A stretch of 58,720 nucleotides of DNA, taken from NCBI GenBank assembly GCA_016290175.1, contig JAEETD010000010.1, positions 1 to 58,720 of the forward strand, given 5' to 3'. The position numbers were made by a program, and so were the translations under genes. The notes below the pieces were generated by a model. That model worked only from the letters and a program-made list of their open reading frames with translations. It was not told the origin of the DNA and searched no databases. The stretch is from Prevotella sp. (GTDB lineage: Bacteria > Bacteroidota > Bacteroidia > Bacteroidales > Bacteroidaceae). Of this stretch, positions 8,501 through 16,877 are shown in pieces (the stretch's first letter is position 1; the number at the start of each line of letters is the position of its first letter).

Positions 8501-8827
8501 CACCTGCAACTCAAGATTCAAGTCACCGTCCGTATGCTGCACCTGCAATGCGGGCAGATGAATCATGTCGACTGTGCCGAAGGTGGGCAGGGTAGCAAAA
8601 TTGAAATCGCTGCCTGCCGCTTTCAGTTGTCCTACTTCAGTAATTTTGGCACCATAATAGTCTTGTTTCAGATCCTCCCCTTCGTTAGCGTGTAACACCA
8701 ACGACGAGTTCGGTGTCGAGACAATCACTTGACCTTCCCAAAGGCTATGGGTGGGCTCGGGAATGGCACTTGCTTCTGGTGCCCCCAGGAGCAACGCCAC
8801 TCCTATTACAATCTGAAATCTGTTCAT
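5600..8827 (-). CDS. Bifunctional GH36 alpha-galactosidase - GH26 beta-mannanase fusion
   Basis: One 1,075-residue exported polypeptide with two catalytic modules. Residues 1-22 are a signal peptide (cleavage after ASA, no lipobox). Residues about 25-715 are GH36: beta-sandwich, then a TIM barrel with KWDANASI (nucleophile Asp475) and SDNTD (acid/base Asp545; the spacing of 70 is the usual one), then a C-terminal beta domain. Residues about 735-1060 are GH26, with acid/base Glu901 in RPWHENNG and nucleophile Glu1007 in LTECG. The expected action is removal of alpha-1,6-galactosyl side chains and cutting of the beta-1,4-mannan backbone by one protein, probably periplasmic. In well-studied Bacteroides mannan loci these are separate genes. 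The frame is open across the junction, so this is a true fusion as read. Confidence 0.92.
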   Translation of the reverse strand: MNRFQIVIGVALLLGAPEASAIPEPTHSLWEGQVIVSTPNSSLVLHANEGEDLKQDYYGAKITEVGQLKAAGSDFNFATLPTFGTVDMIHLPALQVQHTDGDLNLELQVTDYSSTSEVDAIVHTFTMKDKLQPITIKVFFKAYNKVDVIETWTEICHHEKGSITLKRFDSGHLTIRRGDVWLTHLHGDWASETDVTQEPLTRGLQVIRNSDGARNAHLDAPEVIFSLDGQPNEQHGRTIGAALCWSGNFELRVNTTDKNFHHFYAGIDPQASEYILEPKQVFLTPHLALTYSEEGMGGVSRNFHRWARTCGMLHRGMNVGNILLNSWEGLYFDINEERMVQMMDDISKLGGELFVMDDGWFGDKYQRNDDSSTLGDWVVDKKKLPGGLKALVDAAREKGIKFGIWIEPEAVNTKSELFEKHPEWALQTKGRVLKLGRGGTQLVLDMTNQKVQDFVFKIVDDLLTQYPEIAYIKWDANASIQNVGSLYLPMAKQTNLYVDYHLGLLKVLQRIRAKYPDVVIQDCASGGGRANYGLLPYFDEFWVSDNTDALQRVYIQWGTSLFFPANAMAAHINHCPYWNTGGRVIPVKFRCDVAMSGRLGIELQPKDMTQEERSQAETCFRDYKEMRTIVQTGDLFRLISPYDKKGVASLMYVNDAKNQATLFIYKIENYYGQAIPRIRLAGLNPGKTYTLTEKNVRVGQNPCALSGKRFTGSFLMNVGIEVPLWEDYASRVFELKQTVSGQLEERLQGLQTKGYMMGHQDDPFYGVNWSGIADPSKPELGRSDTKETCGDYPAVMGFDLGGIEMGDAKNLDSVPFTRIHDELIAHHERGGIVTLSWHPRNPLTGGTAWDVSDSTVVRNILPGGSQHEKFRQWMGRVANFISTLSDSKGQPVPIIFRPWHENNGSWFWWGEKLCTAEEYKQLWNLLQDNFRQRGFDNLLWSYSPNLDGQWTEARFMQRYPGDDRVTLLGEDAYQWGTEEDFVNQVTADLDFLSVFARNHGKLIALTECGLKNMTDSTWYTRVLQPIMDCYPISYFLFWRNYHKEFFGPVPGQPWADDFNKMVSCKNVHTLKGIIQ

Positions 8828-8874
8828 ACCAACTTATAAAATAATAAATAACTAATTAAATATTATCAACTGTT

Positions 8875-10158
8875 TCAGTCTTTTAACTCCTTTAAAAGCC
8901 AGTTTTCCCACTCGTCCCACTGTTCCTGGAACCAGAAGTGCCATGTGGCCTGATAAGGCGAAATCTCCTTAGGTCCAGTCACCGTATTGTAGGTGGCCCA
9001 AGCTGTGGTAGGGGGCACTACATCGTCACAATAGCCAAAAGAAAACCAGCCCTTTTGACTGTTGGTAATCAGACGCGCAAAATTCACGCCGTCGTAATAA
9101 CGCGACACCTCGATCTGCTTCTCCTGGCCCTTGCCTTTGTTCCAATAGAAGTAGTGTGGCCAGCCGCAGGCTATACCTCGCAGCGAGTTGGTATGGTCAC
9201 AAAGGGCTGCGTGCACAGGGGCGTAACAAGTGATGCGTTTGTCAAGTCCTGCTGTGGCCAGCGTCAGAAATCCTCCCTGACTCGAGCCCGTTACACCTGC
9301 ATTCTTTCCGTCCCACGGGGTGTACTGCTCTATATAGTCCATCGCACGGATACATCCCATAATCACATGATGATAGTAGTGCTTCTCGCGCGAGTCCATA
9401 TTATACTCCCAGTAGCCTCTCAGCGCGCCGTTGTTCAGGTTGTCGTAAACGCCCTGCTTCATCGTTACGGGTACGCCATGAATACCGATTTCAAGTGTGA
9501 TCACACCCTGCGATGCAGTGTAGACATCACCTTCATAGGGGCGCACGCCCGCACCTGGCACTCTCAGCAACGCGGGATACCTGCCTTCCTTCACGGGCAC
9601 GCATAAAATACCATAGGTACGCGAGCCCCACTGCTCGTTATGGAAACTTATCTCATAGACATTCACATCCTTCGTGCAGCGCTCGGGCAAAAGGCGCTTT
9701 GTCGGGTCGAGATCTGTCTTGCGGGCCTCGACTATCGACTGCTGCCAGAAGTCGGCGAAGTCGGAAGGCATAATGGTCGAGGGTTGCAATTTCTCAGGCG
9801 AGAAGGCAGCTGCACAGGCACCGCGATAGTCCTTGCCATCGACGTGTGCCATAACATCCACACGATAGAATCCTGGCGAAGTCATTTTACCTGTCAGCTT
9901 CAGCGTGCCGTCTTTCAGCGTGACGGTCTTCTTGGTGTCCTGATACATCTCTGGACCAGCAGCATAGTCTATGATGACATCACTGACAAGTGTGCCTGAG
10001 CGACGAACTTCCACCGTGAACCTAGCCGTCTCGCCTACACGATAATTCCAGTCTTGGTGATCGGGTTCCACGGTTACAACAATGCTGTTACCCCTGATTT
10101 GCGCCCTTATGGGCAACATGACCAGAATGGCCAATAAAAGGAAAACCAGTCTTTTCAT
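8875..10158 (-). CDS. Acetyl xylan/mannan esterase, CE7 (AXE1) type
   Basis: A 427-residue exported alpha/beta-hydrolase. The signal peptide is MKRLVFLLLAILVMLPIRA. An N-terminal beta-sandwich of about 110 residues precedes the AXE1 domain. The catalytic triad is visible: Ser293 in GSSQGG, Asp378 in CDDVVPP and His407 in TWHFWF. CE7 enzymes remove O-acetyl groups from short xylo- and other oligosaccharides and from cephalosporins. As first gene of the leftward mannan operon it probably deacetylates acetylated (galacto)glucomannan pieces. The open frame extends upstream to 10230, but ATG 10158 gives the signal peptide, and the promoter box at 10185-10192 lies inside that extension, so 10158 is preferred. 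Confidence 0.88.
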   Translation of the reverse strand: MKRLVFLLLAILVMLPIRAQIRGNSIVVTVEPDHQDWNYRVGETARFTVEVRRSGTLVSDVIIDYAAGPEMYQDTKKTVTLKDGTLKLTGKMTSPGFYRVDVMAHVDGKDYRGACAAAFSPEKLQPSTIMPSDFADFWQQSIVEARKTDLDPTKRLLPERCTKDVNVYEISFHNEQWGSRTYGILCVPVKEGRYPALLRVPGAGVRPYEGDVYTASQGVITLEIGIHGVPVTMKQGVYDNLNNGALRGYWEYNMDSREKHYYHHVIMGCIRAMDYIEQYTPWDGKNAGVTGSSQGGFLTLATAGLDKRITCYAPVHAALCDHTNSLRGIACGWPHYFYWNKGKGQEKQIEVSRYYDGVNFARLITNSQKGWFSFGYCDDVVPPTTAWATYNTVTGPKEISPYQATWHFWFQEQWDEWENWLLKELKD

Positions 10159-10184
10159 TTTTACTATTGTTAGTTTAACCGCTG

Positions 10185-10192
10185 CAAAGTTA
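10185..10192 (-). promoter_or_regulatory. Promoter -7 box of the leftward mannan operon
   Basis: TAACTTTG on the minus strand, 26 bases before the CE7 ATG; no convincing -33 box. In the 229-base control region an AGTTTAAC (10172-10179) is the reverse complement of GTTAAACT (10321-10328) beside the opposing promoter. This is a weak candidate for a shared regulator site. Confidence 0.55.
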
Positions 10193-10308
10193 GATAAATT
10201 TGCATGATTAGCCTTGAACTTTCTTAGCAAAGTCTGCTACTTTTTTAATAAAGCATAGAACCAAAATTATTAGAATGCAGAAAAGTGTCAGTATTGGTTA
10301 AAATAGAG

Positions 10309-10340
10309 TTGTTCCATTTCGTTAAACTGTTTTAATTTTG
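10309..10340 (+). promoter_or_regulatory. Promoter of the rightward mannan susCD operon
   Basis: TTG at 10309-10311 and -7 box TAATTTTG at 10333-10340 are 21 bases apart. The SusC ATG follows 47 bases downstream. The leftward promoter is back to back, about 120 bases away. Confidence 0.55.
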
Positions 10341-10387
10341 CAGGCGAATCGACAAAAACAACTCAATTTACTAATTATAAAATAAGT

Positions 10388-13300
10388 ATGAATCAAAACT
10401 TTAGAAAGACAGCGCTGCTGATGGGTGCCGCGGTCCTCATGGGACTCGGTTACTCGTCAAATGCCAATGCCACAGAATCTCCACAGGAGGTGCAACAGGC
10501 TAAGAAGATCACAGGAACTGTGGTCGATGCTATGGGTCCCGTCATCGGAGCCAGTGTTGTCGTGAAAGGTACAACGAACGGTGTCGCCACCGATTTCGAC
10601 GGAAACTTCTCACTGAACGCTGCTCCTGGTCAGACCCTGGTTATCTCTTTCATTGGTTATGTAACCAAGGAAATCAAGGTCACTGCTGGTCAGACCAAGT
10701 ACAATGTCACCCTTCAGGAAGACAAGCAACTGCTTGATGAGGTGGTAGTGGTCGGCTATGGTACGATGAAGAAGAGCGACATCTCGGGCGCCTCGGTTTC
10801 ATTGGGCGAGAAAGCCGTCAAAGGTTCTATAATTACCTCTCTCGATCAGTCACTGCAAGGTCGTGCTGCCGGTGTGACCGCAGTGTCCACGTCTGGTGCT
10901 CCTGGTTCTTCTTCAGCCATTCGTGTGCGCGGTACGGCAACCATCAATGCCAATGCAGAACCTCTTTATGTAATTGATGGTGTGCCTGTTCAGAGTGGAG
11001 GATCATCAGGTGCTGACTATGGACTAGGCGATGCATTAGGTAATGGTAAGGTATCTACTATTTCTCCGTTGTCAACCATTGACCCTGCTGACATTGTATC
11101 GATGGAAATTCTGAAGGATGCTTCTGCTACCGCAATCTATGGAGCTCAGGGTGCTAATGGTGTTGTGCTGATTACTACGAAGCATGGTAAGGCTGGCGAG
11201 GCTAAGTTCTCATACAACGGTATGGTGGCAGTAAACCGTCAGACGAAGCGCCTTGATATGATGAATTTGCGCGAGTATGCCCAGTTCTATAATAACTTGG
11301 TAGAACAAGGTGAGGCTACTGCCAATGCTAATTATAACGATCCTTCGTTGTTAGGTAAAGGTACAAACTGGCAGGACGCCGTGTTCCAGACAGCATTGCA
11401 GCACTCGCACCAACTTAGTGCACAAGGCGGTACGGATAAGGTCCAGTATTATGTCAGTGGTTCGTATATGAACCAGGAAGGTACGATTATCGGATCGAAG
11501 TTTGACCGTTTCTCTGTTCGTGCAAATATTGACGCACAGCTTAAGTCTTGGTTGAAACTGGGATTGAACGCTACATTTTCGGATACCAACGATGATTTGA
11601 AGCTTGCAGACTCAGATGAAGGTATTATCAATTACTCGTTAACAACAGTTCCTTCTATACCTATTTATAATGTAGATGGTAGCTATAGCAGCATCTCACA
11701 GGAAGGCTATACCAACCCGAACCCGGTAGCTTTGGCTATGATGGATGAGATTTTGCTGAACCGTAAGAAATTGACAGGTAACATCTTTTTTGAAGTGACC
11801 CCCATCAAGAATCTAGTTTGGCACGCTGAACTTGGATACGATATTTCCAGCTCAAAGGGTGAGCAATGGGAACCCACAGTGAATCTGGGAACCTGGACCC
11901 GTACTACGAACACCAGTGCCATCCAGAAGAACTCCAGCACTTTCTGGCAATTGAAAAACTATATCACATACAACTGCATGTTTGGCAAACATAACGTTAC
12001 TGCCATGGTTGGCCAGGAGTGTTGGGAGTCTAAATACGACTATTCGAGCGTTGCCAATACAAATCTTCCTTCTGACGAAGTACATAATCCAAAACTGGGT
12101 CAAGGTACTCCACAGATCAACTATGGTTTCGGAAGTTCTTCGATGGCTTCATTCTTTACACGTTGGACATATAGCTACGACAACCGCTACAACGCGACTT
12201 ACACCTACCGTTATGATGGTAGTTCTAACTTTGGTCCGGAGAAGCGCTGGGCAGGATTCCACTCTTTTGCAGCTTCATGGCGATTTACCAATGAGAAATT
12301 CTTCAAGCCTTTAGAGAAGGTTATCAGCAATGGCAAGCTGCGTGCAGGATGGGGACAGACGGGTAACTCTAACATTGGAGGCTACCTTTGGGGAACCACC
12401 ATTGGTTTAATTAAGAGCTCGCTCGGTAACGCTTACAAGCCTCAGAATCTGCCTAACGAGTCAGTGAAATGGGAGAAGCAGGAGCAGTGGAACGTTGGTC
12501 TTGACCTTGGTTTCCTGGATGACCGCATCAACCTCGTTGTTGACTGGTATCGTAAAGAGTCGAAAGATATGTTGATGAATTTGCAGTTGCCCTCATACAT
12601 GGGAACATCTGGTAACGGATCTTCTGCCCTTACAGCTCCAATGGGTAACTATGGTCATATTCGCAACACAGGTTTGGAAATCTCGTTAAATACTCGCCCG
12701 ATAGTTGGTAAGTTCGAGTGGGAATCAGAAGCACAAATCTCGTTCAACAAGAATAAGCTGATTGCACTTGACGGTACCGACAATGCTCAGATTGTAGGTT
12801 ATGGACAGTGGAGTGACGTAGTTAGCGTAACAAATGTGGGAGAGAGTTTGTTTAATTTCTATGGTTACGTAACAGACGGTGTATACACCTCATTGGAAGA
12901 TATTCAAAATTCTGCCAAGCCTGCCAAATATCCCTCTAACGGTGTTTTCGCAAAGAATACTACAGTATGGGTGGGTGATATCAAGTACAAAGATCTTAAC
13001 GATGACGGTGTTATCGACGAGAACGACCAGACCAACATTGGTTCACCGCTTCCTGATTTTACCTTTGGATGGAACAATACCTTCCGTTATAAGAACTTCG
13101 ATTTGAACATCTTTATTAACGGTTCAGTAGGCAATAAGGTTATGAACTATATGAAGATGAAGCTAACGCATATGAATTCGACATGGACTAATCAGTTGGT
13201 AGATGCACTTGACTGTACAAAACTGGTTGCCATTGATCCTAATAAAGACTATTCGGCTGGTGTTGACCGTGGTGACGGACAGTTGGTGTATAACTGGTAC

Positions 13301-13651
13301 GACGACATCACTAATGTAAGAGTTGGAACAACAGGTGCTTTGCCACGTGCAACTATCATGGATCCTAACGATAACGACCGTATTTCGGATCGCTACATTG
13401 AGGATGGAAGCTATCTGCGACTGAAAAACATTACATTGGGCTATACATTCCCCAAGAAGATGATTAAGAATCTGGGGATTGAGACTCTGCGTATGCAGGT
13501 GAACATTCAGAACTTGTTTACCATTACAGGCTATGACGGTTACGATCCTGAAATCGGTGTATCTACCGCTTCGAACAACGTTATGGGACTCGATAATGGA
13601 CGTTATCCCTCACCAACTACTTATAGCTTCGGATTGAACGTTAGTTTCTAA
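10388..13651 (+). CDS. susC: SusC-like TonB-dependent outer-membrane glycan transporter (mannan locus)
   Basis: A 1,087-residue outer-membrane importer. The signal peptide is residues 1-28. Residues about 40-115 form the CarboxypepD_reg-like domain (ITGTVVDAMGPVIGASVVVKG). Next comes the plug with DEVVVVGYGTMKKSD and the SusC signature LKDASATAIYGAQGANGV, then the beta-barrel, ending in the aromatic terminus GLNVSF typical of outer-membrane proteins. It pairs with the SusD gene 27 bases downstream to import manno-oligosaccharides, a substrate inferred from the neighbouring GH26, GH36 and GH130 genes. It is the first gene of a six-gene operon. The codons here are more T- and A-ending than in the left arm. 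Confidence 0.95.
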   Translation: MNQNFRKTALLMGAAVLMGLGYSSNANATESPQEVQQAKKITGTVVDAMGPVIGASVVVKGTTNGVATDFDGNFSLNAAPGQTLVISFIGYVTKEIKVTAGQTKYNVTLQEDKQLLDEVVVVGYGTMKKSDISGASVSLGEKAVKGSIITSLDQSLQGRAAGVTAVSTSGAPGSSSAIRVRGTATINANAEPLYVIDGVPVQSGGSSGADYGLGDALGNGKVSTISPLSTIDPADIVSMEILKDASATAIYGAQGANGVVLITTKHGKAGEAKFSYNGMVAVNRQTKRLDMMNLREYAQFYNNLVEQGEATANANYNDPSLLGKGTNWQDAVFQTALQHSHQLSAQGGTDKVQYYVSGSYMNQEGTIIGSKFDRFSVRANIDAQLKSWLKLGLNATFSDTNDDLKLADSDEGIINYSLTTVPSIPIYNVDGSYSSISQEGYTNPNPVALAMMDEILLNRKKLTGNIFFEVTPIKNLVWHAELGYDISSSKGEQWEPTVNLGTWTRTTNTSAIQKNSSTFWQLKNYITYNCMFGKHNVTAMVGQECWESKYDYSSVANTNLPSDEVHNPKLGQGTPQINYGFGSSSMASFFTRWTYSYDNRYNATYTYRYDGSSNFGPEKRWAGFHSFAASWRFTNEKFFKPLEKVISNGKLRAGWGQTGNSNIGGYLWGTTIGLIKSSLGNAYKPQNLPNESVKWEKQEQWNVGLDLGFLDDRINLVVDWYRKESKDMLMNLQLPSYMGTSGNGSSALTAPMGNYGHIRNTGLEISLNTRPIVGKFEWESEAQISFNKNKLIALDGTDNAQIVGYGQWSDVVSVTNVGESLFNFYGYVTDGVYTSLEDIQNSAKPAKYPSNGVFAKNTTVWVGDIKYKDLNDDGVIDENDQTNIGSPLPDFTFGWNNTFRYKNFDLNIFINGSVGNKVMNYMKMKLTHMNSTWTNQLVDALDCTKLVAIDPNKDYSAGVDRGDGQLVYNWYDDITNVRVGTTGALPRATIMDPNDNDRISDRYIEDGSYLRLKNITLGYTFPKKMIKNLGIETLRMQVNIQNLFTITGYDGYDPEIGVSTASNNVMGLDNGRYPSPTTYSFGLNVSF

Positions 13652-13678
13652 TATAACCACTTAAATACATATTAGGAT

Positions 13679-15463
13679 ATGAAATTTATAAATATAAAAT
13701 ACATAGCAGCACTGGCAATCTATGGAATGGCGATGACGTCCTGTGAAGACTTCTTGGATAAGCCCAATGAGGATAGCTATAACGCCAACAACTACTATAA
13801 GACCGACGAACAGTGCGTAGCAGGCGTAAACTACCTGTACAATTCGCCTTGGTATGACTATCAGCGTGGCTTCTTCAAAGTAGGTGAAGGCCTTTCTGGT
13901 AACCTCTACATGAGCAATTCTCCTTACTGTACTTTCACGCTTAACGGTACCGACTCGGATCTGAAGAATATGTCTTACTCTCTATGGGCTGTTATCGGAC
14001 ATTCAAGTACCGTTTACAATTATATAAATGGAGCCAGTGGTCCTTCTCAGGCTGTAAAGAATCGCTGCATGGGTGAAGCTCTCGTTTGGAAAGCCATGGC
14101 TTATTTCTATCTTGTACGTTCATTCGGTGAAGTACCCATAGTACATAATAATACGAACGAACTGACTGGTGCATATAATTCAAAGCAGAAAGTATGGCGT
14201 TCCGATGTTTATGAATATATTATCATGACTTTGGAAAAAGCCCGTGAATTACTTGCTGGTGTAAACACTCCCACCAATGGCCGTGTGGACTATTATTCTG
14301 CTACAGCTCTGCTTGCCAAAACTTATTGGATGAAGGCAGGTGTTAGTGGAAGTATCAATGCTGATGATATGGCCAAGGCTGCACAATATGCCAAGGAAGT
14401 AATTGATAACAGCGGTCGTACACTGGAAAGTGACTACTCAGAAATCTTCCAAGGCCACAACAACAACTGTTCTGAGAGCCTTATCGCATGGCGATGGACT
14501 GCTGACGGAAATGTATGGACTGCGCAGAACTCGTTGGAAAGTGATCTCGGTATGACGGGTATGGAAGGTTACAGTGCCTCTTGGGGTGACTGGACAGATC
14601 CATCAGTAGACCTTCAGGAAGCTTTTGGTATCAGTCTTCTTGAAAATCAACCTGATGCTTGGATTAACAATGTTGACACCCGACTGAAGGCTACCATGAT
14701 GTTGCCAGGCTTCAACTATAGTTACATGTGGCGTGATCACGAGATTGACGCAACGTCTCATGAGTTTGGCTTTAGCTATCTCAAATTCATGTTCGACAAG
14801 AATTACAATACATCAGCTCCTGGTCAGCTTAATTCTGCTACAGGTTCTAACTGTGTGAAGCATCTCTATGGAAACACAACTGACCATATCGCAGAATTTG
14901 GACATTCTGATGCTCGTATGTCGAGCTCACTTTCTACCCATTTGTTGCGCCTTGCTGATATCTACCTTATTTATGCTGAGGCTGTAATGGGTGCAGCTAA
15001 GTCCACCAACAATGCGTCTGCCATCGATGCCTACTATGCAGTGCGTAGCCGTGCTATCAAAAATGCCAAGCGCCCGTCAGTCATTACGTTTGAAGACATC
15101 TGGCAGGAGCGCCGACTGGAGCTGGCTATGGAGGGTGATCGTTGGTTCGATTACGTGCGTGTAAGCTATTTCGACCCCGAATTCTGTGTCAACGAATTGA
15201 AAGCTCAAAAGCGTAACAGCTTCTGGGGCTTGAGCGATTCCTATAAGACATATTATGAAACAGGAGTATGGGATGTTTCTAATGCTGGCTACGACACATC
15301 GGCAGCCCCCGCAAATCCTGAGGCTATGATGAAGACAAGTCCCGACGGCACGAATCGCTACTTCTTTATGCCCTTCCCACAGGAAGACGTGGTGTTCAAT
15401 GCCAACTTGGGTAGTAATGTTGACGGTGTACATGTTGACGTTCGTGAAACTTACAGCTACTAA
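13679..15463 (+). CDS. susD: SusD-like surface glycan-binding lipoprotein (mannan locus)
   Basis: A 594-residue outer-membrane lipoprotein. The lipobox is MTSC, with Cys22 at the mature start followed by EDFLDKPNEDSYNANNYY, the usual RagB/SusD opening. An N-terminal TPR-like part (GEALVWKAMAYFYLVRSFGEVP) and the C-terminal SusD motif (IWQERRLELAMEGDRWFDYVR) are clear. It caps the SusC barrel and captures glycan at the cell surface. It sits 27 bases after susC and 18 before the next lipoprotein gene. Confidence 0.95.
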   Translation: MKFINIKYIAALAIYGMAMTSCEDFLDKPNEDSYNANNYYKTDEQCVAGVNYLYNSPWYDYQRGFFKVGEGLSGNLYMSNSPYCTFTLNGTDSDLKNMSYSLWAVIGHSSTVYNYINGASGPSQAVKNRCMGEALVWKAMAYFYLVRSFGEVPIVHNNTNELTGAYNSKQKVWRSDVYEYIIMTLEKARELLAGVNTPTNGRVDYYSATALLAKTYWMKAGVSGSINADDMAKAAQYAKEVIDNSGRTLESDYSEIFQGHNNNCSESLIAWRWTADGNVWTAQNSLESDLGMTGMEGYSASWGDWTDPSVDLQEAFGISLLENQPDAWINNVDTRLKATMMLPGFNYSYMWRDHEIDATSHEFGFSYLKFMFDKNYNTSAPGQLNSATGSNCVKHLYGNTTDHIAEFGHSDARMSSSLSTHLLRLADIYLIYAEAVMGAAKSTNNASAIDAYYAVRSRAIKNAKRPSVITFEDIWQERRLELAMEGDRWFDYVRVSYFDPEFCVNELKAQKRNSFWGLSDSYKTYYETGVWDVSNAGYDTSAAPANPEAMMKTSPDGTNRYFFMPFPQEDVVFNANLGSNVDGVHVDVRETYSY

Positions 15464-15481
15464 TTTTAATTGTGAAAGATT

Positions 15482-16864
15482 ATGAAGATATATATAAATA
15501 AAATAGTTTTCTTGTCCTTGGCCGTTGTTGCAATGGGATTAAGTTCATGCAAAGACGAACCTGACAAGTATGAAGTGGCTGACGGACTGCCTTCTGTGAA
15601 ATATGTCCGCTGCCTAGGCTCCGAGATTAAAAGCTACAATGATGCCCCGGACACTCATTATACTAATGGTGAGCTTGTCACAGAGGCATCGCCACAGAGT
15701 ATTCTTTGCCTCGTTGGTGATAACCTGCGTAGTGTATATGAAATCTATTTCAATGATAAGCAGGGTATCCTTAACTCTAGCTATATCACTGATAATACGC
15801 TGATTGTTCAGATTCCACGGTCTGTTCCTGATTTGGTAACAGATAAGATATACATGGTAACACAGTCAAAAGATACTGTCACATACGATTTCCATGTTAT
15901 CATTTCCGCTCCGCAGATTAATGGTATGGGTAATGAGTATGCCCAGATAGGCTCTACTCAAACGCTTACGGGTAATTACTTCATAGATGATCCTGGTACA
16001 CCGCTGACAATCAACTTTACCGGTGCAAACAATACGCAAGTAAAGGCCCCTATCACTAACATTGCAAGTGACTACACAAGTGTGGAATTTACCATACCCG
16101 AGGGTGCTAAGGAAGGTCCGATCTATGTCACATCTGTCTACGGTACAACGAAGACGAGTTTCTATTATCGTGACTCACGTGGAATGCTGTTTGACTTTGA
16201 TACCACAGGCCTCGATAATCACGGATGGAATGGACATAGTTCGACAACAGACGAAACGGCTTTAAGTGGCAACTTTATTCAGTTGGGTGATGGTGTTGCA
16301 GCTATGAACCCGTCTGCATGGGATGAGCAACATTTCTCATTCGTGTACTGGCCTGGAAGTTGGAACTCACCTGAGAATTACCAGGACGGAGATACTGGTA
16401 AGCGACTTACTGACTTAGCCGATTTCTCAGACTGGACTAATATGGCTCTTAAATTTGAGATGAACATTCCAAAGGACTACCCATGGAGTGATTGTGCCCT
16501 GCAGATATGTTTTGCAGGTGTAGATAAGGTGACATTCGGAAACCCTGGAAGTGATATTTACGGTAATACCGTTGCCGGAGCTAACAACATCTACATGACA
16601 GACAACAGTAATCCGCGTGCACTTTATCGTCCTTGGACAACTACTTCTACAAAGAGTTTTGATACCAATGGAGAATGGATTACCATTACTCTTCCTTTAG
16701 CTTCAAACTTCATTTATGGATGGGATGGCTCCAAATCATCTGGTTCCCTTTCCTCTGATAGCTTTACCAGTCTCTGGTTCTTCTTAGCACAAGGTGGTAT
16801 TAAGGGTACGGAGTGTACTCCTATCATCAAGATTGATAATATCCGTGTAGTTCCTAACAAATAA
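15482..16864 (+). CDS. Surface glycan-binding lipoprotein (SGBP-B-like, IPT/TIG)
   Basis: A 460-residue lipoprotein at the SusE/F position. The signal peptide has lipobox LSSC (Cys at about 23). Residues about 60-230 form two immunoglobulin-like IPT/TIG-type domains (SILCLVGDNLRSVYEIYFND; IGSTQTLTGNYF). The C-terminal half, about 235-460, has the aromatic-rich pattern (GWNGH, SFVYWPGSWNSPENYQDG, IYGWDG) seen in the xyloglucan-binding domain of Bacteroides SGBP-B, and probably binds mannan. It has no catalytic motif. It overlaps nothing and lies between SusD and a second SGBP. Confidence 0.8.
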   Translation: MKIYINKIVFLSLAVVAMGLSSCKDEPDKYEVADGLPSVKYVRCLGSEIKSYNDAPDTHYTNGELVTEASPQSILCLVGDNLRSVYEIYFNDKQGILNSSYITDNTLIVQIPRSVPDLVTDKIYMVTQSKDTVTYDFHVIISAPQINGMGNEYAQIGSTQTLTGNYFIDDPGTPLTINFTGANNTQVKAPITNIASDYTSVEFTIPEGAKEGPIYVTSVYGTTKTSFYYRDSRGMLFDFDTTGLDNHGWNGHSSTTDETALSGNFIQLGDGVAAMNPSAWDEQHFSFVYWPGSWNSPENYQDGDTGKRLTDLADFSDWTNMALKFEMNIPKDYPWSDCALQICFAGVDKVTFGNPGSDIYGNTVAGANNIYMTDNSNPRALYRPWTTTSTKSFDTNGEWITITLPLASNFIYGWDGSKSSGSLSSDSFTSLWFFLAQGGIKGTECTPIIKIDNIRVVPNK

Positions 16865-16877
16865 GCAAGTATAAGTT

